64,000 bases of DNA, taken from NCBI GenBank assembly GCA_019096195.1, contig JAGTXK010000014.1:248001-312000 (forward strand). The letters run 5' to 3'. The notes beneath the pieces were generated by a model that saw only the letters and a program-made list of their open reading frames with translations, was not told the origin of the DNA and searched no databases. The translations under genes and the position numbers were made by a program. Shown in pieces: positions 47,062 to 59,489 of this stretch; the stretch's first letter is position 1; each line of letters begins with the position of its first letter. This stretch comes from Boletus sp. NGJ. Lineage: Eukaryota; Basidiomycota; Agaricomycetes; Boletales; Boletaceae.

Positions 47062-47576
47062 ATTTATCCTTGACCCGGCGCATTTACTCTTTGAAGATAG
47101 GAAGACGATCGTTTCCACTGTTCTTCCTACTTTTACAATATTGCTTGAACGTACACGCCTACCTACTACGACTCAGAGATCCCGGATCGTAATCCTGACC
47201 TTGTGCAATCACTCCACTCAGATATGAATCATAAATTCACTTTGAGAGACTGTAAAACGTTCGAAAGAACTGCGGGTGGCGTCTGCCACATTCATTTCAT
47301 CCATTGTCCGGCCATGACGACACTGATGGCATCTCACTCTCAACGAAACAAGTGAACTATGGCAAGTGTTGAATTGCGTTGAACTATTCGCCCAGTGTGA
47401 CTATGCCCGTTGAGGGCTCCGAGAATCCGTCCCGATAATACATGCGTATTCGATGCGTGTGGGTGCGATCATGCGCAGAAGAAAACTAGAAATGTAGCCT
47501 GCCGTTGGGTGGTAAGTAGGGGGTTCGCACAAGGAATTAGTATGGATAGACGAACGCGGAATGGTGGCCCTCTCCA
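47062..47576. other. intergenic between a light-chain gene and an O-methyltransferase
   Basis: Convergent 3' ends flank this stretch. No coding sequence was recognised. Confidence 0.5.
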
Positions 47577-49561
47577 TCAAACAGCTACCCTAAACTCGAG
47601 CACCGCAGCCTCGGCAAGATCATACATCTTCTCCAATCGCAGGCCAGCTGCAGCCCTGTAAAGATACGTCCGTCAGCGATGCTGGACCAAACGGGACCAG
47701 GTCATGACAAAGCGAGGCCAGCAACTCACCCCAGCGCAATCAAATCATGCAACGTCCTCTCTCTCGCATTATGTACAAACCACATGTTCAGGTCTTGTTG
47801 ATACATCCGGTTGCTCCCGTTCCCAAAGTTAGGCAACAACGGTTCGGGTGCAACATCTGCCCTGAATGATCCCGCGTTAGGATCGGCAGTGGCAGGAATC
47901 AAGACGTAGTCGTCTATTTGCAACGAAGGGAAATTAGGCATATCGGGTCAAAGAGACAATCAGTGTGGAGAGAACAGTAATGGGAGCAGGAACGTACGAA
48001 TCAACAACCGACTATGGGGAGCCATGGCCTGCTTCAGGTTCCTCATGATAATCGCGGCCTCCGCGTCAGGCCAGTCGTGAATGATGTTACGGAGCTAGAT
48101 GAACATCAAAACCAAAAACCGTCAGATCCGAAGGAAAGCCAAGAGAAGCAACACATACATAGTACACGTCTAGGCCCTTTACGGGAGTTTCTTTCGAAGA
48201 AGTTGAGAGGAATGAACTCAACCTGGTTGTTTTGCAGTGCCTCGGGCGCGTCCTTGGCCCAGACCTATGTTATGCGACAAAGTCAGCTCTCTGTAGTTGT
48301 CACATGGACGTGAGAACAGTCGTCTTGTGATGCACAGACGAGCCAACTGAAAGACAAGAGCACATTTCCTCACATCTTTGGCCTGAACCAAAACCTCGGG
48401 CAAGTCTTGATCAATGATTTTCAGGTGAGGGTACATTTTCGAAAGAGGCACGGAAAATGTCCCAAAACTGGCACCGACATCGCAAACACTCTTCACTTCA
48501 TTCCATGGATAGTCTGTGAAATGATGAGGTGACGGCCGGCAGGAAAACAAGGGACTATCCACTTACGGTGCAAAACGGAGAGAGAGCCCATGACTGTGCC
48601 AACTCCGAACATAGCACGGTGGTAGTTCTACTCAAGCGTATCAGACACTGACTCATAAAATGTGACTAAACCTCTTACTTCACGTCTCTCAGCCTGAAGG
48701 TGCCACAAGGTCAGCAAACAGACACTGCACCGAAACGACGGGAAATTATCAAGACGAATCAGCTTACGTCCTGCCTCATCCAATCAAACCAACCACCCTC
48801 GAAACCCTTCTGTTTGAGTGCATAGATCAAGGGTGCCTTTTCCGGATCATAGCTTGTCGCATACTCTGGTTCTGTCATCGTTTCGTACAATACAACCGCA
48901 CCTTTGGTGACATCCTCTGACACGATACGCGAAAGAGCGCTGGTGTTGGAACTCGAGAGTGTAACAAGTGAGATACGGTTGTTGGCAAAAATATTTGGCT
49001 CGACTGGGATCGGAAATCAGTTGCGAGATACGAGATGTGAAATGCGCTGGGAAGGGAAATTTTTCTTCACCTTCAGTGAAGCACCCCTTGGTCGCAAGGA
49101 GACGAAGCACGCGAGCAAGTTTCCCTTTCTCCAAGTTGACCAGCTTTCCAAGCTCATCGACATGAAGGCCCTTTGGATACTTCTCTAGTACATCCGCGAC
49201 CTTTGCACGGATAACGAGAGCCACACATGCCCAGTCGTAAGACATTGCAAACTTTGGTGGTGTAAAGACCGCTCAGTCATTCCCTCCGTCGAGATTTCTC
49301 CGACATGGATATGCAACTCACATTCTGAAGAGTGTGTTGAGGTGGTGCCAATGACGCACATAACTGCTGGCAGGCACCCTCGAGAAGTCTCACAGCCTTC
49401 TTTAACGCCACGGTATCAGTTGCAAGATCGATGGGATGATATGCCTTCGAGTGGATCGTAGGGACGTCGTTACTACCACCTTTCTTGTACTCGGCAATTG
49501 CTTGGCGAGCCGACGTGTTGATTATCTCGAGGAGAGCTTCGAGCTGCGCTTCGGCTGACAT
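47577..49561 (-). CDS. O-methyltransferase, fungal COMT-like
   Basis: It transfers a methyl group from S-adenosylmethionine to a hydroxyl of a small aromatic or polyketide substrate. The first exon is 49322-49561 and the second starts at 49250. Six or so short introns follow, including RQD|gtaagct and one before the last exon, which ends at 47577. The N-terminal dimerisation helices lead to a winged-helix block (LHVDELGKLVNLEKGKLARV LRLLATKG). The SAM site is CDVGASFGTFSVPLSK, then the acidic IIDQDLPEV. The catalytic His-Asp pair is in LRNIIHDWPDAEA. The end is AAGLRLEKMYDL ... EFRVAV. The family is clear but the substrate is not. Confidence 0.87.
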
Positions 49562-50325
49562 CGGTAAAACTGATCAAAGGGGGCAGGTGGAAGAGAGGAT
49601 AAACTGAAAGGTGCTCCGAAGTCCATTCCTCAGCCTTTAAGTCCAGTCTGATAAACTATCGCGTGCGAAGATTCGGGACAAGATGAAACGCCAGAGGTAA
49701 TGGCCCTAGCGATGCGAGCATTCGAGTCCGCATAAATGTCCTTGAACTCTCAGGCCTGATGGGAAAGAAAACCAGTAGATAGCGAGAGAGGACGAAACAG
49801 CACCAGATTGTCCTGATTCGATGGTTTGTGTCTCATAGGTGACAGGGTGTGAAAGCTGAGTAATAGCCTCGGAAAAAAAATCGATTTTTACCTTTAATTC
49901 AATTGACCCCGAAAGCACGTTTGTGGGTTAATTCTGGTCCTTCTGGATAACAGAATCTCCCGGATTCCGTGGTAGAATGTTTCACTCTTTTGTTGCATGA
50001 GATCTTGGTGTAACACCTAGTGAACAAGTCATGTATAATGTATTGGCTATAGTAGGTCATAACAATGTTAGAGGCTGAGTCGAAAGTATGATTATGCAGT
50101 GCATGAAGCCAAGCACTACGTCTCATCCGTCTGTCGACATAATCCAGTAAACGAAATAGTGGTAACCAGTCACCTCAATATCGATGCTCCAAATCAATGG
50201 TGGAGAAGTCACACAGATCCATAATGCTCCAGGTCTATTTTATTAATGAAAGCATACTAAAGGTGACACCAGGCACTACAAGCTCGTCATGCACCAGAGG
50301 GTTACTAAGGTATAGTATGACCAGC
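49562..50325. other. intergenic, no gene supported
   Basis: It separates the O-methyltransferase start from the stop of the hydrophobic secreted protein. No ORF has recognisable motifs. Confidence 0.5.
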
Positions 50326-51111
50326 TTAGTTGGCAGCCGCAACGGTGACTCCAACGACGAGAGAAAGAAGGAGGTTAACACCTCCACACACGAGGGAGTT
50401 CACAGGACCAAGAACACCGTAGACGGAAGCATCGGCAAATACCTTGAGGCATCCCACAAGGTTGGTAACATTATGCCTTGAAAATAAAGATGTCAGTCCA
50501 TGTAATGAATGCAAACACAATAGCAACAACATACAGAAGGTTGGAGAGCACAGCCTGAATTGTCCCAACAGCATCTGCGCCGAGGTAGATAACGATCGTA
50601 ACCAATGCGTTCAAAACCGTGAGGATGAGCTGAAATTAAGTGAAAATTAAGAAGTGGGCGAACACTCAGTTTCAGATCACTTACACTCAAGAGGCCGTAG
50701 ATGGTGACGCAGAGATTGGTGAGGTCAAGGCCAGTCAAATCGACCGTGGCAGCAGCCTGGAGTTGAGCAACACAAGTCGACACGACAGCATTGATCTGGA
50801 TCAGAACGCCAGAAACAGCATCAGGGGTGCAGGAGTCGCCCTTCAGGCCCGCTATACATTTGATGAGTAACATTGAACAGGAATACAACGAACAACATAC
50901 CAAGTTGTCCACTCAGAGGCTGAATGTAGGTAGTCGCATTGGCGATGATGGAGATCACAGGTTGAAGAGCGGCATCGTTGCCATTGCCATTGCCATTACC
51001 ACCCGAAGGGTTGGAGACACAAGAGGTGTCAGCAGGGGCGGAGGCGGGTGCGGCAGTAACGAAGCCAGCAGCGGCCAAAAGGATAGCAGGGATAAAGGAG
51101 AGGACGCGCAT
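50326..51111 (-). CDS. secreted hydrophobic protein of unknown function
   Basis: Not recognised beyond resemblance to small hydrophobic secreted proteins of mushrooms. Four exons (complement of 50326-50476, 50535-50629, 50685-50851, 50901-51111) join in phase to 207 residues. A clear signal peptide (VLSFIPAILLAAAGFVTAAP) precedes a low-complexity Gly-Asn run. Then comes a long body of Val/Leu/Ala-rich helices with six or more spaced cysteines but no hydrophobin C-C doublet pattern. A TATA box (51198-51205, minus strand) lies about 90 bp upstream of the ATG, suggesting strong or inducible expression. Confidence 0.75.
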
Positions 51112-51197
51112 TGTGAACGAGTTTGTAAAGAGTGACGGGTGGAGTGAACAGACGAAGACGAGATGGAACTGAGGAAAGAGAAGTCGTCTGGGTGAGG

Positions 51198-51205
51198 CTT
51201 TTATA
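51198..51205 (-). promoter_or_regulatory. TATA box of the hydrophobic secreted protein gene
   Basis: TATAAAAG on the minus strand, 87 bp upstream of the start codon. Few genes in the window have such a clear match. Confidence 0.55.
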
Positions 51206-52259
51206 CACCTCGCAGTGCGTAAAAGGGGCGAACTCCGATATGGCTTGACTGGGTCACCCTGACGGCGATTAACGAAATACTAGTAATGACAAGCGGGACG
51301 TTTGTAAAGTCACATCTCAATCACAATTATTTGAATGGACTGACCTGCGGCAGGTCGCGGGCTTCGTGGCTATTTGATTGGAAACCGAAGAAAACACGTC
51401 AATTGGTTAGCTTCTACAGGCTGAAGGAGCGCCACAAACCCGATGGACAGAGACGGTGGCCCATCGAGCATGATGTAAAGGACGGTCGTTAGTACCACGC
51501 TTTAGAGCAACATCGATGTGATAACTTACCGGTGTTAACGTACTCTCACGTAACTGGGCCATGAACGCGTTTGCAAGTCCTCCTGCCATTCGAGATGGCC
51601 CTCTATCTTCGAGGCGGGGTTGGGTTGATTTTGGAGGACCACAGCGAACCGGCGCAGTGGTTCAACATCACTTCTTCAAGTCACACAATTGACTCGGGGC
51701 CGGCGTCAGTGTTGTGCTTGCTATTATCTAAAGCTGTGCCCGATTCAGTTGAACGCGGCGTTCGGACTCGGAAGATGCAGTGATTGCTTTTGATTCCCTG
51801 CCAACTTGGTGAGCTTCCAACGAAGTCGGTGACCGGCGCACTGGAAGTTTCAAACGAGGCTGCGTCTCTTCAAACAGAGATGAGAGAGAGCCAATATATA
51901 TAACTCCCATACTCTCAGCTCCTACTCCACAAGACAATGGTTCTGACGGTCACAAAAGTTCGGAGAATCCAAAGCTTGGATGTTTGATCAGAGCTATGTG
52001 GTAGCGCTCGAAAGCTCGAAAGTTTGTCTTTTCCTTTTCTCCAACTTTGGCGCTTGTGTGCGTCGCGGCGCGAACAAGAGCTCGGCAGGTCTTACTCGCA
52101 GAGTTTTTCCAGGTGATAGCTAAGTTATTTATCATCATCTGTCAGCAGAGTGATATCGTTTCCCATAAGGTACTTCACCGCCCACTGGCAGATCCAAATG
52201 GTAAGCAAGCACATTAATATTCCCATCGATTGATAACTGGTGAGTCGCATGACCCCAAG
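51206..52259. other. intergenic between divergent genes
   Basis: No gene supported. The stretch carries upstream sequence of both the hydrophobic secreted protein gene (-) and the AsaB-like gene (+). Confidence 0.5.
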
Positions 52260-52269
52260 TATATATATT
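52260..52269 (+). promoter_or_regulatory. TATA box of the AsaB-like gene
   Basis: The sequence tatatatatt lies about 57 bp upstream of the start codon at 52326. Confidence 0.45.
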
Positions 52270-52325
52270 ACCGGAGGACGCAGCCTCTGATCAGGCATCC
52301 CGCGGAACACTTGTCCCTGTCAATC

Positions 52326-53281
52326 ATGTCTTCGACCAACTACGCGACGACTGGTTCCCTCAACTACTACCTTCCTCCTACCGATGGGTCCCGGCCATAT
52401 AGCAACATCAATGCCGATAGCAACACAGGCAAACATGGTCACAATTGGGTTGAAGATTGCCATGTCGTCGATATCGAGAACGTCCGCGGGTCGGAGGACC
52501 AATACAAACTTGACAATGCTGGTTTTCAGCTTGGAAAGGAAGCTTCACAGCACACTCGCTTTCTAGACGAGAAAGAGATCGAAGCAGAGTATTACCCTGA
52601 GTGTATCGAGCTTATCAAGAAGCTCACTAGGGCGAGCAGCGCCGTTATCTTTGACCACAGTGAGTTTGTCGTTATATATCGTCTCTCTGTGATAGCGCCG
52701 TTAACTATATGGACGCTAGCGATCCGCCGCCGCCGACTTGGGCAAGCAGATGACAGTCCGCAGACACGTCAACCTGTCACTCTCGTGCACGTAGACCAGA
52801 CGACGGCTTCATCTATTGCCCGCGTTCACCGCCACCTCCCTTCCGATGCACCCGCGTTACTCAAACGGCGTTTTCAGATTATCAACCTGTGGCGTCCTAT
52901 CTCACACGCTGCGCTTGATTGGCCCCTCGCATTCTGCGACTTCCGTAGTGTTGACGTGAAGAAGGATCTGATATCCGTTGCGCTTGTTTACCCAAATCGC
53001 GAGGGAGAGACATATGGCGTCAAGTTTAATGAGGCACACAAATGGAAGTACATGAGGGGGATGGAACCGGATGAATTTGCTTTGATCAAATGGTATGCAT
53101 CTCTCTCCTCAGCTTGTGGGAGGAGGTTTGTGATAAAAACACTTTCAGCTTCGATTCTGTGCAAGATGGAAGTGTGGCTATTCTTGCTCCGCACACTGGA
53201 TTCCAGGACCCGAATAGCCCCGAGGGAGTGCCTCTTAGAGAGTCCATCGAGGTTAGGGCGCTAGTTTTCTACGACTACTAG
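52326..53281 (+). CDS. AsaB/CmcJ-like oxidoreductase (2OG-Fe(II)-dioxygenase-related)
   Basis: Three exons (52326-52659, 52720-53092, 53149-53281) join in phase to 279 residues. The pattern is that of the fungal hydroxylase/desaturase family related to AsaB and CmcJ: YYLPPTDGSRPYSN near the start, a charged middle with VIFDHTIRRRR, then PVTLVHVDQT, RFQIINLWRPISHAALDWPLAFCDFRS, YPNREGETYGVKFN, KWKYMRGMEPDEFALIKCFD and PLRESIEVRALVFYD. In this family the His-Asp and R-x-S residues resemble an iron/2-oxoglutarate site. Members act in secondary metabolism, but many are uncharacterised. The ATG at 52326 was chosen over an earlier in-frame start because the family begins there. Confidence 0.85.
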
Positions 53282-53557
53282 AGTCCTGAGAGGGAATCTG
53301 ATAAGGTGATATTCCTGTATTTCGTTCCACGATATCACGTTCAAATTTATTGCGCGCTTGGTCTGATATCATCGAGATCGACGTAACAGACACCAAGCTG
53401 CCACCGATGACCTGAAAGCGGGTGGCTGGCGACTCGGACGAAAAGTCACATCCCATAACTGCCGCTGTAGAGAGCAGGGAGTAACATATTCAACGTCTCT
53501 ACGCTCGTACAGCCCCATCGATGACAACGAATGGCTACCGACCGATTACAAACTGCT

Positions 53558-53944
53558 TCACGACGCGTCACACGAAAGTGAGCCAGGCGAATAACGTACA
53601 AGGATGGCAGAACCGCCGTAAATCAAGTCGTTGACCCAATGTGGTGGGTCTTCTGCCTGTACTTGTGAGAAAGGGGAGTGTCTTGCACCTGCGGCACTCG
53701 TTCGACCGCCGGTTGTCTCTGAAATTGCAGTAGAAAAGTATTTGTCATACTGTAGGGAGACTTTGAGATCCTCGGTTATTGATGCACCATCACGGTGACC
53801 AGAGTCGAAATCATTGCAAGGTATGTGAGAAACGCGTGCCAAGACCGATTTCCCTGCACCCACTCTTGATGGCGGGCGCAATTTCACTGAGGGTTTTCTG
53901 ATGGGTGGTTTTGTAAGACGGCTTCTTGGGTCAAGTCGGTTCAA
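53558..53944 (-). CDS. small unrecognised ORF
   Basis: One open frame of 128 codons lies between the convergent AsaB-like and large O-methyltransferase genes. It starts Arg/Pro-rich and ends GGSAILVRYSPGSLSCDAS. No family motif, signal peptide or splice partner was found. Its position downstream of two genes makes chance equally likely. Confidence 0.2.
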   Translation of the reverse strand: MNRLDPRSRLTKPPIRKPSVKLRPPSRVGAGKSVLARVSHIPCNDFDSGHRDGASITEDLKVSLQYDKYFSTAISETTGGRTSAAGARHSPFSQVQAEDPPHWVNDLIYGGSAILVRYSPGSLSCDAS

Positions 53945-54160
53945 GCTTTGTCAAATGGTCGACGTTCATAATGATGGGATCCCCGAACGTTAGTGCCCCC
54001 ACTCACTCGAAGCACCCACATGTAACTTGGCTAGTCGCGATTACCACCAGTCACCACTATCGTACAGGACCTGAGTAATATTATAGCAGACACGCATCAT
54101 CGTATTCCCTGTCAATCCGACCACGAACCAAAATGAAGCAGGCGGTCATCGGCAACCCAT

Positions 54161-57100
54161 CTAACCCACGTTCTCTCCGTCTCGAATGATAGACTGACTT
54201 TGCTTGCGCCGCAACATCGGGATGCTAAGACGACGAGGTAACTTGGGCACACTCGGAATACGCCTCACTTCAGCGCCCGCAGAATCGGGCGGAACGCTTA
54301 GTACACTGCCAGGACTCTGCGCCTGGGTCCTCGACGACGCACCAGGCGAGTTGGAGAGCGTCAGTCTGCGCTGACGTTGGGTAATTGGCGTTGGTTCTGC
54401 TGATTGCCCCATGTCCGGAGAACTCTGTTTACTCGCATACGATCTTGTACGGGACTTGAGGATGCTCGACTTGGGCGGTTCTGTGATGTCAGGGCGACGC
54501 GGAAGGACGGACTGGACGGGTTGCACAGATGGTGCCTGACTTGCGAAACTGAGACTTGGGCGTCGGGGGACGGCTGGCTGCCCCGCTGTTGTCCTAGTGG
54601 TAACCTCGCTGCGTCCGAGCGTCGGCAAACTAGGCAAATGCTTCAGACTCCGCCCGGTATCACCTTGAAGGGTTGGTGGGGGAGCAAGCTTTGTCAGTGT
54701 TGTGCTAGGTGGCAGCGTCGGCAAAGGCTCGGCGATGTCCGCGACACTCGGTCTACGACCAAACGTAGCAAAGGATAGTTTGCGGGTAATACTTGCGACA
54801 CTGGGTCGACGGGTGCGGGTCATAGGTGGACTGACTTCTGGTATCGGCGGGGCGGCGGAATCTGTACTCGGCCAGCGTTGATGACTTGGTGATACACGTG
54901 GACTTGGCGTGGAAGGGGTCCCTCTCTGCCCTCGTCCGATGGCACGATGTTCTGGTACTTCGCCATTCAACTCGTGAACCGCGAGGCTACTATTACTGGT
55001 GGAGTTTGGAGGGGACTTCTTCCACCATACACGTACATGAGATGCAGAGGCAAGGACCCCGTTCTGTCCATCATTGTTGTCTCGAGCTGAGGCACCTTTT
55101 GACAAGTTTTGTTCTTCTCTCTGTTTCTCCGCCTTCTGCATCACGACGCTACGCACCCCTAAACCTTTGGATTTGAGCCACCTCTTAGCTGCCCCAGCAC
55201 CCCTAGGTCTTAGACTTTGAAGCTCTTCGTCTTTTGGCAACAGTATACGTGATCCAAAGGTCGGTGTACCGCAGCGTGATGACGAACGTTCCAGGATAGG
55301 GGAGGGTAGTAACGACACTGGCCGTACCGGTAGCCGCTTATGACGAGATGGTTCCATACGAGAGTGATGCGCGTGCTCATCAGAGGGTACAGCGACCACA
55401 GTGGAAAGCTCGGAAGACAGCACTACAGCGTTGTAAATTGCCTGAGCATCATCCGGTAGCATGATTGGCTCGCAGACAAGATACGCGAATAACGAGCCTT
55501 CAGGACGGGTTATGCGCGTAATACGCCAGCCTGCGGAGAGAGCCAACGCACAGAACTCGCGAAGGGTACGCTCTTTTCCGTTGAGCGAGATATGCATCTA
55601 GAAGTGGTGAGAAGCACAACAAAGAATAGTAAGAGAAGTACGACCTACAACTAGATCCATCCAATAAGCATTTGCGCTCGCTTTCCCCAAGTTGGATAAC
55701 AGGGGAGGAGGTACAAGAGTACGCTCGGCACCTTCAATATTTGCGAGTACTGAGTTGAGTGTCCATTCTTCCGTACTGCTTCCCTCACATGCCTCGGTGT
55801 TCACACGGTTAAGGACGTCCTCATCGACACACGCCAGCGGGAGGACATGCTCGGCAATGATTAACCGTGTCTCCGGGTTCGATGCAACTCTAAGGTTGAT
55901 CAAGATGCGTCGTGCAAGTTCGTCCGGCCAATCATGGAGGATAACACGCAAAAGGTAGACTGCAGGATGTCTCGCTAGGTGAGGAGGTTCGAAATGCGGC
56001 TGTGGGTCGAAGAAGTCCTGATCTGTGTCGAATACCGGAGACTCATTAGCCCGCGCATAGAACGCGAAAACGCATATACACACCTTGAAATATGACCTGA
56101 CCGCTTTCAAGCATTTCAGGACATTTGGAACACCACGCCTCAATGCCAAGTGCAGTGACTAGAGATTTATCCTGCACAACAAAGCGGAGGATCGCGTCGT
56201 TCTTAGCTGCAGTATTATTTCGTAGCTCATCGCTCGCCATGAGCGGAGGATCGCTTGGAAGCTTGGAGCTATGGCGAGGAACCGTAGCTGAGGTACATTG
56301 CACTCCTTCGCTATGAATACCGTCGTGCTTCTTGAGCGAGTCAACCCTAGGGTCGTTGAGGGCACGAGCGAGGATCATTGTAGTGCTTCCGATTCCGCCA
56401 CCAACGTCAACTATAGTAGAGCCCTTTGGAAGGGAATACCAGTCGAATCCTGATAGCGAGGTCACTCTCGAATAGAATCGATCACGCATGAAACGTGCGT
56501 CAAGAACTTACCACTCAAGATTGCCTTAGGTGCCTCCCACCCAGCCGTTGCCATCATTGCCTTTGAGAAACGCTGAAGTCTAAATGACTTTCGTGGCACA
56601 CAGTCGGGTGCATTGCTGGGCGCCGCAAGCTGTAGGTCACCGCGTATCATGCCTCCGATCTTCGTCGCGGTAGGTACGCTGGCCGCTTGGCCTGTTCCTC
56701 CGAGTGGGTCTTCACCTCCATTCTCCAGCCATTCGAAGAGCGGTGCATGGGTGCGGAAGGCCAGATTGAACGCAAGGAGTTTCTCCGGTTTAGCCGCGTC
56801 ACCAGAATGCAGACAGTCCTTCTCCGTTTGTATTGAAGTTTCGACTGGGCTTAAGCGGGCAAGAGGTGTTGAGGGCCCAACCGCAAGCGGTTGGGAGGGG
56901 ATTGGGACACCCGTTGGAAGAGTGCGCAATCTATCGCTTTCAAGTGATTCTGTTGATAGAAGCGAGCGGGAAGGTGGTTGAACGTATTCATTCTCTGGGT
57001 ATACGATGTGTGTGAGGATGCTTGAGGAACGTGCGGTGGGAGCAGAAGAGGCGGGATCGTTCACAACATAACTGGATCTCGATGGAATTGTAGTTGTCCC

Positions 57101-58578
57101 AGATAAGACTCCGTCGGTAAGGGAAGATGGATTTGGAGTGGATGCCAGTGTTGGAAGCTGAACACCAGTGAATGCTTCGGTGAGGTAAGCGGCGGATTTA
57201 AAGAGTTCATCGGTGCTGATGATCAGAAAGATATCGTCAATCATCGCTCGTAGGGACCAGCCCCATCGAGGCGCATACATGCTACTAGACCTCCGCGACT
57301 TACGTTAACGCGACAAACGCAGGTGTTCCACCAGTATCATCATACTTGGTCTCCGGGCTACAGCAAGTCAGATCCAAATCAAACAAGCAACCAAGAAGCA
57401 GAACACCGACTTTGAGAACACGGCCTTGACACTTTTTCCACTATCGAGAAGGCTTGCTACCCTGGTGAGTGCAAAGGTATCCGGAGCCGTCTCCCGGAAG
57501 ATGTGATGTGTCGAGAGCAATCGGAGAGCATGCACTGCACGACAATAGCGTTAGGATGGGTAAGAAGGATCAGCTCCGATTCATTGGAAACCTACCCAGG
57601 TCACTGGGGTCGACATAATTGTTACCCGCATAGGAACATATTACGTTCGTGATGTCGGCGACGTGCAAGCCTTCTTTGAGAAGGAGGAATTGATGCAGCG
57701 GAACAACCGAACCACATAGCGTCATGACGAGATCAATAACTCAAGGCTGGGCACGGGGAGATGGGAGACATACCGGCGCCTTTGTGTATGCGAGAGCCAG
57801 GCGTCCACTGCATTCCGGCGGGTGTCCGAATGTCAACGGCGTCGCATGTCAACGTAGTCGAAACTGGTCTACTCGCTCCAAGATTTAGGTCTACCTTGAG
57901 AGCAGAAAGCGGAACTGATGGATCTTGTCCACAACGCTGCCTGTTCTCTTCAGCCTCCCGGATAATTTCCGCAACGTGAAGGTGTTCAACAAGCCGCATA
58001 CATGCTGGGAGGTTGTACTGACGTAAATGAAAACAGTGATTCGGATAAGACAAGACGCGCATATATGCATCCGAAATCAGTAACGGATGACTGTCAGTGC
58101 CAAAGCGGCATCGCATGAATATAAAGGTACACACGCTCATTATTGCATCGCAAAGGGACAAGAATGGCTTGTGAACGATATTCGATATTTGTCCACATGC
58201 AGCGACGATCCTGGAAGCAGCTGCAGCAGCATCTGGGTGGAGTGCGAGCTGCTCGCTGGGTGAGTTGGAGGCAAGAGGCAAGTCGGGAGAAGGATAGTCC
58301 ACGAGTGGGACACCCGTGTCGGTGTGTGGGGGAGAAGGAAATGTGGCCGAGAGCGGCGTTGGGGGGAAAGAGGCAGGCGGGGTTGTGGGGAACGGAGACG
58401 TCGTCGGGGATGGATCTGGGGAACTTGGGTAGACGGGGGAGGAGCACTGCGAGGGAGGAGAGGAAGGGGCGTCGGGCAAGGTGCTTTGCGAGAAGACGCG
58501 CTGTATGTCGTCCAAGGCGTCGGCGATGATGAGATGGAGGGCTCTGAGCGTCGCAAACGTCGACGTCGGGGATGGCAT
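54161..58578 (-). CDS. large O-methyltransferase with disordered insertions and long C-terminal tail
   Basis: The methyltransferase fold is recognisable across several exons. The N-terminal helices start MPSPTSTFATLRALHLIIADAL and a winged-helix block is at EGLHVADITN ... LRLLSTHHIFRETAPD. A PETKYDDTGGTPAFVAL segment, the SAM site TIVDVGGGIGSTTMILARAL, and the catalytic His-Asp in LLRVILHDWPDELARR follow. Long Ser/Pro/Thr-rich insertions interrupt the fold. After the fold an additional tail of about 400 residues runs to the stop at 54161, full of Ser/Pro/Arg phosphosite-like repeats such as RRPSVASITRKLS. Such extended enzymes are larger than typical O-methyltransferases (about 450 residues). 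The intron in the first part (about 58010-58140) is in frame and stop-free. Substrate and localisation are unknown. Confidence 0.83.
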
Positions 58579-59489
58579 GGGCGGCGTGTGACGATAACGA
58601 AGGGAGAAGAGAGTGACGTTTACGGACGTGACAATCAAGCCTTTAAAGCGATGGAGCGAGCCCGGACGGTGTGCCCCTCACGTCAACGCAGCTTACAGGT
58701 TCCCGGTCTTTCAGGCGTTATCGTTTACCCTGTAGGTTAACCCTCGAAATAGTCACATCATTTCCCGGATGCACTGACCGTGAAATGGCGGTAGAGCTAG
58801 AATCCATATAAGTGTCAGAACCTTACCGATCCAGAGAAGCGACTATTAGTTCGGGGAGAAGGAACGCCAACACGATCCGGTCGGACCGTCGTACCAAGAG
58901 CAGTCCCACTACGCCATTCAAACGGAACCAACAAATACTGTGAGCTGGAGCTTGCATGTGTCAGTTGCCAGAGGGTGTCCTCCGCGTATGGTCATATGTC
59001 GATATTGTGATTGGCTTGAACTCAATATATGAGAAGCCACCAAAGAAGACGACAATCCTGACATGACAAGAAACGAAACGCAGTCGAACGCACATGACGT
59101 GTGGCAAATTCACCCGGCAAAACCCGAGGCGGTCAACGGAGGCATCTGAATCAACGACTCGCTCACTCTTCGACGCAATGCTGGTAGACTCACAATCGCG
59201 CTTCTGCTTCCCGGAACTTCAAGAGGCATTAGCTCTCCCAGCTGAGCTATCTGAATCGCGGCGATGGATGTCCACTTATTAATTAATAGAGCAACACAGA
59301 TGGAGAACGAGCTGCGCAAAGCCATGGTGTGATGTGATCAGGGAAATGTAACTATCCGACGAGAGGAATGGCTTGAGCAACGAGCCGACCATCGACGCGA
59401 TCGAACCAAGGTCACGTGCCACAGAAATCAATTGTTGCAAGCAAGCAAGCTGGAGATCCGTTACACTCTCAGTCGTAGAGCCGAGTACG

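Noticed and set aside
54404-55176. Plus-strand ORFs opposite the O-methyltransferase tail
   Set aside because: Antisense shadows of a low-complexity Ser/Pro/Arg region, without motifs.
59231-59250. A minus-strand stretch identical to a tRNA D-arm (TAGCTCAGCTGGGAGAGC)
   Set aside because: No matching acceptor stem, anticodon stem or T-arm (GTTCGAAxCC) could be paired within 120 bases, so I do not call a tRNA. A covariance-model scan would decide.
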